Assembly (NCBI GenBank): GCA_963745405.1
Contig: CAVUWY010000002.1
Coordinates: 2,418,001 to 2,482,000, forward strand
Origin: C-114 sp963745405
GTDB taxonomy: Bacteria > Chloroflexota > Limnocylindria > Limnocylindrales > CSP1-4
Direction: 5' to 3'
DNA length: 64,000 bases
Shown here: piece after piece, positions 51,168 to 59,778 of the stretch
How the letters are laid out: the number at the start of each line of letters is the position of its first letter
How positions within the stretch are numbered: position 1 is the first letter of the stretch
Notes under the pieces: model-generated
What the model was told of the DNA's origin: nothing
Seen by the model: the letters and a program-made list of their open reading frames with translations, nothing else
Databases searched by the model: none
Made by a program: the position numbers and the translations under genes

Positions 51168-52175
51168 TCAGGGGACGATGACGGACAGGGCTCCCGGCCG
51201 GATGCGGGCGTCGATGGAGGCCGGCGAGAATGGGTCGCCATCGACCTGGACCGGCTGCGAGGGCGTCACCTCGACCGTGACGTGACTCCCCGCGAGGCGG
51301 ATCGCCGAGCCCGACGACGACGTGCCGGTGGCCTGGGTCGTCATGAGCTCGAGGACGCCGCGGATCCCGTGGACCACGCCACCGCGCGGCAGGACGAAGA
51401 CGTGGAGCAGGCCGTCGGCCGGATCGAGCGGAAGCCGCGGGCGGACCCGCCCCGGGATCGCCTCGCCGCAGTTGGCGACCAGGACGACCACCGATTCGAG
51501 CTCGGTCCGTGCCCCGTCGATGGTGAGGATCGTCGGATTGGCATGGAGGTGGGGGAGGAGACCGGCAGCAGCGAAGAAGTAGGCGGCCACGCCGTAACGG
51601 CGCTTCATCTCCGAGGATGTCCCTTCGATGAGGCGGGCGTCGAGCCCGGTGCCGCAGGCGACCATGAACGGGCTCGGGAGCGCGGCCCGCGGGACGGCGC
51701 GTTCGGACGCCTCGACCGCGGCGGGTTCGGGCCCGGCGGGCGGCGACAGCAGCACCTCGCCGATGTCGAACGGGCGGGGAGCGCCGGTCCGGAGTGCCGC
51801 GATCGCCGCGTCGGTCTCGCGCGGAACGCCCACCGACACGGCATACAGATTGCCGGTGCCGCTCGGGACGATGCCGACCGTCGCCTCATGGTCGGCGAGG
51901 ACCCCGGCGGCATCACGGATCGTCCCGTCGCCGCCGGCGAGCACGACGAGCGAGGAGCCGTCGCGGAGCGCCGCCGCCGCGGCATCGCGGACACCAGGAG
52001 GCGTGCTCACCTCGACGACGACGACGTCGCGATGTCCCCGCGCGGCGAGGGCCTCGGCGGTCCGACGGAGGACGCCAGCCCTCACTCGCCCATCGCGGAT
52101 CCGCGAGGCGAGCGGACTGGCGATGACCGTCGCGAGGCCGAGGCGGGCGGGCGGAGGATGGGCAGGCTCGGTCAC
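51168..52175 (-). CDS. Diacylglycerol-kinase-family lipid kinase (YegS/DgkB type)
   Basis: 335 residues from GTG 52175. The nucleotide-binding motif VVLAGGDGTIRDAAG and GIVPSGTGNLYAVSVGVP are diagnostic. The second beta-sandwich domain ends VEVTPSQPVQVDGDPFSP, the conserved D-G-(E/D) piece of the family. These kinases phosphorylate diacylglycerol or related lipids at the inner membrane face. A TAGGCT -10 element ends exactly six bases before the GTG. The gene stands alone, convergent with the zincin gene. Confidence 0.9.
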   Translation of the reverse strand: MTEPAHPPPARLGLATVIASPLASRIRDGRVRAGVLRRTAEALAARGHRDVVVVEVSTPPGVRDAAAAALRDGSSLVVLAGGDGTIRDAAGVLADHEATVGIVPSGTGNLYAVSVGVPRETDAAIAALRTGAPRPFDIGEVLLSPPAGPEPAAVEASERAVPRAALPSPFMVACGTGLDARLIEGTSSEMKRRYGVAAYFFAAAGLLPHLHANPTILTIDGARTELESVVVLVANCGEAIPGRVRPRLPLDPADGLLHVFVLPRGGVVHGIRGVLELMTTQATGTSSSGSAIRLAGSHVTVEVTPSQPVQVDGDPFSPASIDARIRPGALSVIVP

Positions 52176-52181
52176 CGCCTC

Positions 52182-52187
52182 AGCCTA
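52182..52187 (-). promoter_or_regulatory. -10 element TAGGCT, leaderless start of lipid kinase gene
   Basis: On the minus strand, exactly six bases separate it from GTG 52175. Confidence 0.6.
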
Positions 52188-52224
52188 CTCGGGAGGTGCG
52201 TCCCGATGGCCCCTCGCCGACGCC

Positions 52225-52335
52225 TCAGTAGCCGGCACCGCTCCCGTTGTTGCAGGCGGCGACGATGGCGCCGAGCGCGATGAGGAGCCAGGCGAGCGGC
52301 GCCCGTCGCGCCGCAGCCGTGAGTCGATCGAACAC
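52225..52335 (-). CDS. Micro-lipoprotein or membrane peptide (36 residues)
   Basis: GTG 52335 preceded by GGAGG with a five-base spacer, TGA at 52225-52227. The product is a basic start (VFDRLTAAARR), one hydrophobic segment LAWLLIALGAIVAAC and a short NNGSGAGY tail, so it looks like a lipoprotein signal peptide with an eight-residue mature part. The good ribosome site and sensible membrane peptide support it; length makes it uncertain. It lies between the lipid kinase gene and the Kdp region. Confidence 0.5.
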   Translation of the reverse strand: MFDRLTAAARRAPLAWLLIALGAIVAACNNGSGAGY

Positions 52336-52475
52336 GGGGACCTCCAGGGTCAAGTGATGTCTCACGCCTGGATACGCCGGCGGAACGGCGAAGGATCCCT
52401 GCCCTGAACGAACGTTGAGCGCCTGTTGACGGGAACCGAGCCGTCGGACCCCTGCTCCCTCTTGGGGCCTGGGGC

Positions 52476-52481
52476 GATGCT
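52476..52481 (+). promoter_or_regulatory. -10-like element GATGCT before the Kdp-region operon
   Basis: Exactly six bases before ATG 52488. A TTGACG at 52426-52431 is too far upstream to be its -35. Weaker match than the other elements. Confidence 0.35.
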
Positions 52482-52487
52482 CGGGAC

Positions 52488-52742
52488 ATGAGATCGTTCG
52501 AAACGAACCCCCAGGCCACCGCCGAACGGGCGCTCCAGCTGGAGCTCGCCGAGGTGGAGGCCGCTATCGCCCTCGTTGACTCCGGCAAGAGCCGGTCGGT
52601 CACGATCGCCGGCGTCCGCCACGGCGAGGCGATCGTCGAGTCCCGACGCGCCGCCGCGGCGCTCATCGGGATCGCGGTCGAGGCTGCCTGGGGTCCCGGC
52701 GAGGCCGATTGCGACATCGTCGTGCGGCGGATCGATGGCTGA
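52488..52742 (+). CDS. Uncharacterised 84-residue protein at the head of the Kdp operon
   Basis: Helical N-terminal half (TAERALQLELAEVEAAIALV), then a beta-rich piece (RSVTIAGVRHGEAIVESRRA), and an acidic end. No membrane segment and no recognised domain. Its stop lies six bases inside the next gene (eight-base overlap), so the response-regulator gene is translationally coupled to it. Position at the front of the kdp genes suggests a regulatory or assembly role, which is inference. Confidence 0.65.
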   Translation: MRSFETNPQATAERALQLELAEVEAAIALVDSGKSRSVTIAGVRHGEAIVESRRAAAALIGIAVEAAWGPGEADCDIVVRRIDG

Positions 52743-53157
52743 ACACCCGACGGTCCTCCTCGTGGAGGACGACGAGTCGCTGGCCGCGATGCTCGCCCGG
52801 CACCTGACGGCCCACGATCTCCCTACCCGCATCGCCGCATCGGCCGAAGAGGGTGAGCGTCTGCTCGCCGGCGGCCTGCGGCCGGCCCTTGTCCTGCTCG
52901 ACATCAACCTGCCGGGCGGGAGCGGGTGGTCGATCCTCCGCAGCCCGGCCTACGTCGAGGCCGGGTCGCCGCGCGTCGTGGTCGTCAGTGCCACGCGCAT
53001 CCCGAGCTCGAGGCTCCGCGAGTACGGCGTCGCCGGCTATCTGCCCAAGCCGTTCGCTATGGACACGCTGCTCGAGACGGCCCGGCGATACACGACCGAT
53101 GGGCCGGTCGAGGCGGAAGGATCCCTGGACGGAACCGATCGAATGGAGACCCCATGA
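52735..53157 (+). CDS. Receiver-domain-only response regulator in the Kdp operon
   Basis: 140 residues from ATG 52735. One CheY-like receiver: acidic pair in VLLVEDDESLAAM, phospho-acceptor aspartate in LVLLDINLPGGSG, switch Ser/Thr in VVVVSATRIPSSR and lysine in VAGYLPKPFAMDTL. There is no output domain, so it acts through protein contacts or as a phosphate sink. A separate full-length KdpE is encoded at 59.1-59.8 kb. Overlaps of 8 bases upstream and 4 bases (ATGA) downstream place it firmly in the pump operon. Confidence 0.88.
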   Translation: MAEHPTVLLVEDDESLAAMLARHLTAHDLPTRIAASAEEGERLLAGGLRPALVLLDINLPGGSGWSILRSPAYVEAGSPRVVVVSATRIPSSRLREYGVAGYLPKPFAMDTLLETARRYTTDGPVEAEGSLDGTDRMETP

Positions 53158-53243
53158 CCGACCTGCAGATCCTGCTGTTCTTCGTCGGGAGCATCGTCGC
53201 TTCCGCCGGCCTGTTCGTCCTGTGCGACCGGGTGCGTCGATGA
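53154..53243 (+). CDS. 29-residue membrane peptide upstream of kdpF
   Basis: ATG 53154 overlaps the preceding stop and its own stop overlaps the kdpF start (ATGA both times). The peptide has one membrane segment (LLFFVGSIVASAGLFVLC) and a basic end (DRVRR). Size and position mimic KdpF, so it may be a second KdpF-like stabilising subunit or a regulatory micropeptide. Coding status rests on the double overlap and hydrophobic pattern. Confidence 0.65.
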   Translation: MTDLQILLFFVGSIVASAGLFVLCDRVRR

Positions 53244-53329
53244 ACGCCCTCGAGGCGCTGACCGCCCTGGCCACGATCTTCGCCTTCATCTACCTCCTGT
53301 GGGCGCTCCTTCGCGCTGAGGACTTCTAA
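53240..53329 (+). CDS. kdpF: KdpF-like small subunit of the potassium pump
   Basis: 29 residues: an N-terminal membrane segment followed by FIYLLWALLRAEDF, which matches the conserved KdpF end 'YLlyALlrPErF'. KdpF stabilises the KdpABC complex. It lies two bases before kdpA. Confidence 0.88.
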   Translation: MNALEALTALATIFAFIYLLWALLRAEDF

Positions 53330-53331
53330 GC

Positions 53332-55041
53332 GTGCCTGTCAACGACTTCCTCACCCTCGTCGTCTTCGCGGCGGCGATCCTCCTCATCACGCCGCTGCTG
53401 GGGACCTACATCGCCCATGTCATGGAGGGCGATCGGACATTCCTCAGTCCGGTCCTCGCTCCCGTGGAGCGGGTCATCTACCGGGTCGCCGGCGTCGATC
53501 CATCGGTCGAGCAGGGCTGGAAGGGTTACACCCTCTCCCTCCTCACCGTCACGTTCGTGGCGATCGCAGTCGGCTACGTCGTCCTCCGTCTCCAGGACCA
53601 GCTGCCGTTGAACCAGGGCGGCATCCCCCCGATGACCCCCGACCTTGCCTTCAACACCTCCGTCTCGTTCGAGACGAATACGAACTGGCAGAACTACTCG
53701 GGTGAGTCGCAGGCGACCTACCTGTCCCAGATGGCCATCCTGGCCGTCCGGAACTTCACCTCGGCCGCGATCGGCCTCGTCGTCGCGATCGCCCTCATCC
53801 GTGGCCTTGTCCGCCGCAGCGCGAAGACGCTCGGCAACTTCTGGGTCGATCTCACCCGGACGGTCCTCTACCTGCTGCTTCCGATCGCCGTCGTCGGGGC
53901 GGTCATCTTCGTGTGGCAGGGAATGCCCCAGACGTTGAACCCGAATCAGACGGTGACCACCCTGCAGGGCGTCCAGCAGACGATCTCGGTCGGGCCGGTC
54001 GCGTCGCAGGAGATCATCAAGGACCTCGGGAACAACGGCGGCGGCTTCTTCAACGCGAACGCCGCTCACCCGTTCGAGAACCCGACGCCGCTGACGAACT
54101 TCATGATCATGGTCGCGATGTTCGCGTTCCCGTTCGCCCTGACCTACACGTTCGGTCGGATGGCCGGCAACCAGCGCCAGGGCTGGGCGATCTTCGCCGC
54201 CATGGCCGCCGTATTCATCGTCGGCGCCGTGTTCGCGATGCACGTCGAGGCCCTCGGCAACCCGCTCTATCCGTCCGGCGTCGACCAGGCGCTCGGCAAC
54301 ATGGAGGGAGTCGACGTCCGCAACGGCGCGACCCTCGGCGGGCTGTTCGCGGCCATCACGACGAGCACCAGCACCGGCTCGATCAACGCCTGGCACGACA
54401 GCTTCCAGCCGATGGCCGGCCTCGTCCCGCTCTTCAACATCGAGCTCGGCGAGATAACCCCGGGCGGCATCGGGGCGGGCCTCTACGGGATGCTCGTGAT
54501 CGGCGCGATCCTGACCGTCTTCATCGCCGGGCTCATGGTCGGCCGGACGCCCGAGTACCTCGGCAAGAAGGTCGAAAGCTTCGAGATGAAGATGGCGATG
54601 ATCGTCGTCCTCGTCCTCGGGGCCAGCATCCTCGGCTTCACCGCCCTCGCCTCGGTCACGGCCGAAGGCATGGCCGGGCCGCTCAACCCCGGGCCGCACG
54701 GCTTCAGCGAGATCCTCTACGCGTTCAGCAGCCAGACCGGCAACAACGGCTCGGCCTTTGCCGGCCTGACCGGGAACACGCCCTTCTACAACATCACTGG
54801 AGCGTTCGCGATGCTCATCGGGCGCTACGGGATGATCATCCCGATCCTCGCCCTCGCGGGCTCGATGGCAGCCAAACGGCGGGTGGCCCCGTCGCTCGGC
54901 ACGTTCCCGACGACCGGACCCCTGTTCAGCATCCTCCTGATCGGCGTGATCGTCATCGTCGGTGCGCTCAACTTCTTCCCGGCGCTCGCGCTGGGCCCGA
55001 TCGTCGAGCAGCTCCTCCAGAACGCCGGAAAGGTCTTCTAG
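53332..55041 (+). CDS. kdpA: Potassium-transporting ATPase, channel-like subunit KdpA
   Basis: 569 residues from GTG 53332. About ten membrane segments with four selectivity-filter-like loops, including FETNTNWQNYSGES in the first and the highly conserved NNGGGFFNANAAHPFENPTP in the second; later filters are at TTSTSTGSINAWHD and SSQTGNNGSAFAGL. KdpA binds and passes potassium in the high-affinity KdpFABC pump, induced at low external potassium. Co-transcribed with kdpB and kdpC. Confidence 0.97.
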   Translation: MPVNDFLTLVVFAAAILLITPLLGTYIAHVMEGDRTFLSPVLAPVERVIYRVAGVDPSVEQGWKGYTLSLLTVTFVAIAVGYVVLRLQDQLPLNQGGIPPMTPDLAFNTSVSFETNTNWQNYSGESQATYLSQMAILAVRNFTSAAIGLVVAIALIRGLVRRSAKTLGNFWVDLTRTVLYLLLPIAVVGAVIFVWQGMPQTLNPNQTVTTLQGVQQTISVGPVASQEIIKDLGNNGGGFFNANAAHPFENPTPLTNFMIMVAMFAFPFALTYTFGRMAGNQRQGWAIFAAMAAVFIVGAVFAMHVEALGNPLYPSGVDQALGNMEGVDVRNGATLGGLFAAITTSTSTGSINAWHDSFQPMAGLVPLFNIELGEITPGGIGAGLYGMLVIGAILTVFIAGLMVGRTPEYLGKKVESFEMKMAMIVVLVLGASILGFTALASVTAEGMAGPLNPGPHGFSEILYAFSSQTGNNGSAFAGLTGNTPFYNITGAFAMLIGRYGMIIPILALAGSMAAKRRVAPSLGTFPTTGPLFSILLIGVIVIVGALNFFPALALGPIVEQLLQNAGKVF

Positions 55042-55043
55042 GC

Positions 55044-57218
55044 ATGGGCTTCCTATCTCGCTCCATCGATCTCTCTCGCGGCACTCGACGCTTCCAGCGC
55101 TGGGGCCGGCCCGCCGCCTCCCCCTCCGGCGGCGCCGGCCCGCAGCGGCCGCGCGGCATCCTCGACCCGGACCTCCTCCGGTCCGCGCTCCCCCAATCGG
55201 TCCGCAAGCTCGACCCCCGTCTCCTGGCCAAGAACCCGGTCATGTTCATCGTCGAGATCACGGCGGTCCTCGTTACCCTGATCGCCCTCGGCAACGCGAC
55301 GGGCCTCCAGCCGGTCACCGGACCCGCCGGCCTCGGCTTCCAGGTCCAGATCGCTGTCTGGCTGTGGTTCACCGTCCTCTTCGCGACGTACGCCGAGGCG
55401 GTCGCCGAGGCTCGCGGCCGGGCCCAGGCGGCTACCCTGCGGCGGACCCGCTCGGTCACGACCGCCCGCCGGCGGCGGACCGACGGCTCGCTCGAGGAAG
55501 TCGGCTCTGCAGAGCTCCGCCGTGGCGACATCGTCGTCGTCAACGAGGGCGAGACGATCCCCGGCGACGGCGACGTCGTCGAAGGCGTCGGTTTCGTCAA
55601 CGAGTCGGCCATCACCGGCGAGTCGGCGCCCGTGCTCAAGGAGCCGGGGACCGACATCCGGAGCAGTGTCACCGGCGGCACCACTCTGACGAGCGACAGT
55701 CTCGTCATCGCGATCACGGCCGACCCGGGCGAGACGTTCCTCGACCGGATGATCGCCCTGGTCGAGGGCGCGAAACGGCAGCGGACTCCCAACGAGATCG
55801 CCCTGTCGATCCTCCTCGCCGGGCTGACCCTCGTGTTCCTCCTCGTCACCGTGACGCTGCGCCCGTTCGGCCAGTTCGCCGGCACCGTCCTGGACACGGT
55901 GGCTCTCGTCGCCCTCCTCGTCTGCCTCATCCCGACCACGATCGGCGGGCTCCTCTCCGCGATCGGCATCGCCGGCATGGACCGGGTCGCCCGCTTCAAC
56001 GTCCTGGCGATGAGCGGTCGGGCGGTCGAGGCGTCCGGGGACGTCGACGTCATCCTCCTCGACAAGACCGGCACCATCACGTACGGCAACCGGCTTGCCG
56101 CCTCGATCACCGCCGCGCCCGGCGTGGACGAGGTCGCCGCCGTGACCGCTGCGCTCATCGCCTCGGTCCACGACGAGACGCCCGAGGGTCGCTCGATCGC
56201 CGAGCTCGCCCGAACCCGCCTGGCGGAGCTCAAGGCACCCGCCGGCACCGGCGACGACGCGGGCCTCGCGACGCTCGCCGCGCGGATCGCGGAGGACATC
56301 CCGTTCCGGGCCGAGACCCGGACGAGCGGCGTGAAGAAGACCGACGGGACCCTCGTCCTCAAGGGAGCGGTCGACGCCATCGCCCGCGAGGTCGACGCCG
56401 CTCTCCCGGCCGCCGTGGTCGAGGAGACCGATCGGATCGCCGACCAGGGTGCGACTCCGCTGGCGATCCGCGAGGGTCAGCGACTGATCGGCCTCATCGA
56501 GCTCAAGGACACCGTCAAGGAAGGGCTCATCGAGCGGTTCGCCGAGTTCCGCCGGATGGGCATCCGCACGGTCATGGTCACCGGCGACAACCCGCGGACG
56601 GCGGCGACCATCGCCCGCGAGGCCGGGGTCGACGACTTCATCGCCGAGGCGAAGCCCGAGGACAAGATCGGTTTCATCCGCTCGGAACAGGCCGAGGGCC
56701 ACCTCGTGGCGATGACCGGCGACGGCACGAACGACGCCCCGGCGCTCGCCCAGGCCGACGTCGGGCTGGCGATGAACAGCGGGACGTCGGCGGCCAAGGA
56801 GGCGGCCAACATGGTCGACCTCGACTCCGATCCGACGAAGCTCCTCGAGGTCATCGCGATCGGCAAGCAGCTGCTCATCACCCGCGGATCCATCACGACG
56901 TTCTCGATCGCCAACGACGTCGCGAAGTACTTCGCGATCATCCCGGCCCTCTTCGCGACCGTCTATCCCGAGCTCAACGCGCTCAACATCATGGCGCTGA
57001 GCACACCCCAGAGCGCGATCCTGTCGGCGGTGATCTTCAACGCCCTCATCATCGTCGCGCTCATCCCGCTCGCCCTCCGCGGCGTCGCCTTCCGGGCGGC
57101 ACCGGCGAGCGACCTCCTCCGCCGCAACCTCCTCATCTACGGCGTCGGCGGGATCATCGCCCCGTTCATCGGGATCAAGGCGATCGACATCGTCGTCACC
57201 GCACTCCACCTGGCATAG
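55044..57218 (+). CDS. kdpB: Potassium-transporting P-type ATPase, catalytic subunit KdpB
   Basis: 724 residues from ATG 55044, about 40 longer than usual because of a Gly/Pro/Arg-rich N-terminal head. Phosphorylated aspartate in LLDKTGTITYGNR (D340), actuator loop NESAITGESAPVLKEPG, hinge TGDGTNDAPALAQADVG, and the membrane lysine/aspartate region SIANDVAKYFAIIPA are intact. It hydrolyses ATP to drive KdpA. Two bases after kdpA and nine before kdpC. Confidence 0.97.
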   Translation: MGFLSRSIDLSRGTRRFQRWGRPAASPSGGAGPQRPRGILDPDLLRSALPQSVRKLDPRLLAKNPVMFIVEITAVLVTLIALGNATGLQPVTGPAGLGFQVQIAVWLWFTVLFATYAEAVAEARGRAQAATLRRTRSVTTARRRRTDGSLEEVGSAELRRGDIVVVNEGETIPGDGDVVEGVGFVNESAITGESAPVLKEPGTDIRSSVTGGTTLTSDSLVIAITADPGETFLDRMIALVEGAKRQRTPNEIALSILLAGLTLVFLLVTVTLRPFGQFAGTVLDTVALVALLVCLIPTTIGGLLSAIGIAGMDRVARFNVLAMSGRAVEASGDVDVILLDKTGTITYGNRLAASITAAPGVDEVAAVTAALIASVHDETPEGRSIAELARTRLAELKAPAGTGDDAGLATLAARIAEDIPFRAETRTSGVKKTDGTLVLKGAVDAIAREVDAALPAAVVEETDRIADQGATPLAIREGQRLIGLIELKDTVKEGLIERFAEFRRMGIRTVMVTGDNPRTAATIAREAGVDDFIAEAKPEDKIGFIRSEQAEGHLVAMTGDGTNDAPALAQADVGLAMNSGTSAAKEAANMVDLDSDPTKLLEVIAIGKQLLITRGSITTFSIANDVAKYFAIIPALFATVYPELNALNIMALSTPQSAILSAVIFNALIIVALIPLALRGVAFRAAPASDLLRRNLLIYGVGGIIAPFIGIKAIDIVVTALHLA

Positions 57219-57227
57219 GACGGATCC

Positions 57228-57806
57228 ATGAGCTCCTTCATCCGCACCCAGCTGAGGCCCGCGATCGCGGTCCTCGTCCTTCTGACGATGATCACCGGCT
57301 TCCTCTACCCGGCCGTCGTGACCGCCATCGCCCAGGTGGCATTCCCGAACCAGGCCAACGGCTCGTTCATCGTCGTCAACGGGACGACGGTCGGCTCGAG
57401 CCTCATCGGGCAGACCTTCGACCAGCCGAAGTACTTCTGGGGTCGCCCATCGGCCGCCGGCAAGGGCTACGACGGGACGTCCTCCGCCGGCTCGAACCTC
57501 GGGCCGACGAACCAGGACCTCATCGATCGGATCACCCAATCGGTGGACCAGATGCGGGCCGCCAACGGCGGTGGCCCGGTCCCGGTCGACCTCGTGACGA
57601 CCTCGGGATCCGGTCTCGATCCCGACATCAGCCCGGCCGCCGCCGAGTACCAGGTCGCCCGAGTGGCGGCCGCCCGGGGCATGACGGCCGACGCCGTCCG
57701 GGCGGCGATCGCCCGTCACACGGACGGCTCGATCCTCGGCTTCATCGGCGAGCCGACCGTCCACGTGCTCGCCCTCAATCTTGACCTGGACGGGCTCCTG
57801 AAGTGA
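57228..57806 (+). CDS. kdpC: Potassium-transporting ATPase subunit KdpC
   Basis: 192 residues. One N-terminal membrane helix (IAVLVLLTMITGFLYPAVVTAI) and a periplasmic-side domain with the family motifs GSSLIGQTFDQPKYFWGRPS, GSNLGPTNQDL, LVTTSGSGLDPDISPAAAEY and NLDLDGLL at the end. KdpC joins KdpA and KdpB and raises ATP affinity. Confidence 0.97.
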   Translation: MSSFIRTQLRPAIAVLVLLTMITGFLYPAVVTAIAQVAFPNQANGSFIVVNGTTVGSSLIGQTFDQPKYFWGRPSAAGKGYDGTSSAGSNLGPTNQDLIDRITQSVDQMRAANGGGPVPVDLVTTSGSGLDPDISPAAAEYQVARVAAARGMTADAVRAAIARHTDGSILGFIGEPTVHVLALNLDLDGLLK

Positions 57807-57816
57807 CGATCGTTCC

Positions 57817-59010
57817 GTGACCTCCGAGCGGATCGATCCCCAGCGACCGACGAGCGACGAGATGCTCGCCCGGTTCGAGGAGGACCGACCCGACGGCCGC
57901 GGACGCCTCCGCATCTATCTCGGCATGGCACCGGGGGTCGGCAAGACGTACCGGATGCTCGAGGAGGGACATCGCCGCCTCGAGCGTGGCACCGACATCG
58001 TCGTCGGCTTCGTCGAGTGCCACGGCCGTCCGCGGACGCTCGCCCTGCTCGAGGGGCTCGAGATCCTCCCCCGGCTCCATGTCGACTACCGCGGGGTCGT
58101 CGTCGAGGAGATGGACGCCGAGGCGGTCATCGCCCGGCGGCCGGAGGTGGCCATCGTCGACGAGCTCGCCCACACGAACGTCGCCGGTTCGCCGCGAATG
58201 AAGCGGTGGGAGGACGTCGAGCTCATCCGCGACGCCGGCATCGACGTGATCTCGACCTGCAACGTCCAGCACGTCGACTCGATCGCCGACGCGGTCGAGA
58301 CGATCATCGGTGCGCCGGTCAACGAGCGGCTACCCGATGAGATCCTCGAGTCCGCCGACGAGGTCGAGCTCGTCGACATGAGCCCCCACGCGCTGCGCCA
58401 GCGGATCCGCCACGGGAACGTCTATCCGCCCGAGCGAGCACAGGTCGCCCTCGACCGCTTCTTCACCGAGCCGAACCTCACGGCCCTTCGAGAGCTGTCG
58501 TTGCGGTTCGTGACCCGCCGCGTCGACGAGCAGCTCGAGGACATCGTCAGCGACCGGGGTCTCGGCCGCCTACGGCCGATCACCGAGCGGGTCCTCGTCG
58601 CGGTCGACGATCGCGCCATCAGCCGCCGCGCCGTCCGGCGCGGGGCGATGATCGCGTCCGCGCTCGATGCGTCGCTCACCGCCGTGGTCGTGGTCACCCC
58701 GGAGGTCGCCCGGCTCTCGTTCGACCGCGAACGAGACCTGCGCGAGAACCTCGCCTACGCCGACGACCTCGGCGCGGAGGTGATCCGGGTGGAGGCGCCC
58801 GACCTCGTGTCGGGCCTCGAGTCGCTTGCCCGGGACCGTCGCATCACTCACGTCGTCATGGCCCGCCAGGCGCCCCGCAGCCTGACCGGACGCTTCGCTC
58901 CGCCCCTCGCCGAGGTCCTCCTTGAGCGGCTGCCGGCCATCGAGGTCCACCTCGTCGGCACCGGACCGGGTGTCGTCGGGCCGGGCGCTCACGAGACCCG
59001 GGGCGACTGA
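57817..59010 (+). CDS. kdpD: KdpD N-terminal sensor module only (KdpD + USP domains, no kinase)
   Basis: 397 residues from GTG 57817. Residues about 30-240 are the KdpD domain with Walker-type loop IYLGMAPGVGKTYRMLEEG, VVGFVECHGRP, VAIVDELAHTN and ISTCNVQHVDSI. Residues about 255-380 are a universal-stress-like domain (RVLVAVDDRAISRRAVRRG to MARQAPRSLTGRF). The protein stops there, while full KdpD proteins continue with four membrane segments and a histidine kinase. The missing part is encoded separately and convergently at 59.8-61.4 kb. Eleven bases after kdpC, so made with the pump. Confidence 0.95.
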   Translation: MTSERIDPQRPTSDEMLARFEEDRPDGRGRLRIYLGMAPGVGKTYRMLEEGHRRLERGTDIVVGFVECHGRPRTLALLEGLEILPRLHVDYRGVVVEEMDAEAVIARRPEVAIVDELAHTNVAGSPRMKRWEDVELIRDAGIDVISTCNVQHVDSIADAVETIIGAPVNERLPDEILESADEVELVDMSPHALRQRIRHGNVYPPERAQVALDRFFTEPNLTALRELSLRFVTRRVDEQLEDIVSDRGLGRLRPITERVLVAVDDRAISRRAVRRGAMIASALDASLTAVVVVTPEVARLSFDRERDLRENLAYADDLGAEVIRVEAPDLVSGLESLARDRRITHVVMARQAPRSLTGRFAPPLAEVLLERLPAIEVHLVGTGPGVVGPGAHETRGD

Positions 59011-59067
59011 GGTCCGCCGGCCGAAGCGGCACCTCGCGGCCGGGACGGCGCGGCGTGGGGTTGCCGG

Positions 59068-59778
59068 TCAGGCGGTCGCGATCCGGTAGCCGATGCCGGG
59101 CTCGGTGGCGATGAGGTCGGCCGCGGTGCCAGTCGGGTCGGCCGCGGCGAGCTTCCGGCGCAGCCGATTGACGTAGACGTGGACGTAGTGGCCTTCCTCG
59201 GCATAGGCCACGCCCCAGACCGCCCGGAGGAGTCGGCCCTTCGTGACGACCCGTCCGGGATGGGCCATCAGCACCCGCAGGAGCTCGAACTCACGCGGCG
59301 TCAGGTGGACGGGCACGCCGCCGACGGTCACCTCGTGGCCGATCGGATCGAGACTGATCGAACCGAGCGTGAGCCGACCCTCGGCGCCGGCCGGCCCGCC
59401 GGCCGCTCGTCGGAGGACCGCCCGGATCCGGGCGTCGAGCTCGTCGGTCCCGAACGGCTTGGTCAGGTAGTCGTCGGCGCCGGCATCGAGGCCGGCGATC
59501 TTGTCGCGCTCCTCGTCACGGGCCGACAGGACGATGATCGGCGTCGCTGCCTCGGCCCGGACCCGCCGGATGATGCTGACCCCGTCGGCGTCCGGCAGCC
59601 CCAGGTCGAGCAGGATGAGATCGGCCCGATGGGCATCCCAGGAGCGCCACGCATCGGCGGCGCTGGCCGCTTCGTCGACCCGGTAGCCGTGCCGGGCGAG
59701 GTAGCGGGCGAGGAGGCGGCGCGAGGCATCGTCGTCCTCGACGAGGAGGAGACGGAGCCCTGTGCGGTCGCCGCTCAC
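59068..59778 (-). CDS. kdpE: KdpE-like response regulator (OmpR family)
   Basis: 236 residues. Receiver domain with LLLVEDDDASRRLL, phospho-aspartate in LILLDLGLPDADGVSI, IIVLSARDEERDKIAGLDAG and DDYLTKPFGTDEL, followed by an OmpR winged helix (VHLTPREFELLRVLMAHPGR, VYVNRLRRKLAA, GIGYRIA). GTG 59778 overlaps the stop of the kinase gene, so the two form a two-component pair. It should activate the kdp operon, which converges from the other side. Confidence 0.92.
   Translation of the reverse strand: MSGDRTGLRLLLVEDDDASRRLLARYLARHGYRVDEAASAADAWRSWDAHRADLILLDLGLPDADGVSIIRRVRAEAATPIIVLSARDEERDKIAGLDAGADDYLTKPFGTDELDARIRAVLRRAAGGPAGAEGRLTLGSISLDPIGHEVTVGGVPVHLTPREFELLRVLMAHPGRVVTKGRLLRAVWGVAYAEEGHYVHVYVNRLRRKLAAADPTGTAADLIATEPGIGYRIATA

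Noticed and set aside
52336..52487. c-di-AMP or other potassium riboswitch before the Kdp operon
   Set aside because: I looked for conserved ydaO-type or other structured elements and saw none; the region is short and the operon may be leaderless.
53913..55043. N-terminal extension of the kdpB frame through kdpA
   Set aside because: The frame is open but encodes Arg/Gly-rich sequence unlike any ATPase; ATG 55044 directly after kdpA gives a normal KdpB.
55053..57914. Open frame of 953 codons on the minus strand opposite kdpB, kdpC and kdpD
   Set aside because: Antisense to well-supported genes, composition Asp/Arg/Glu/Val-rich with no family signature.
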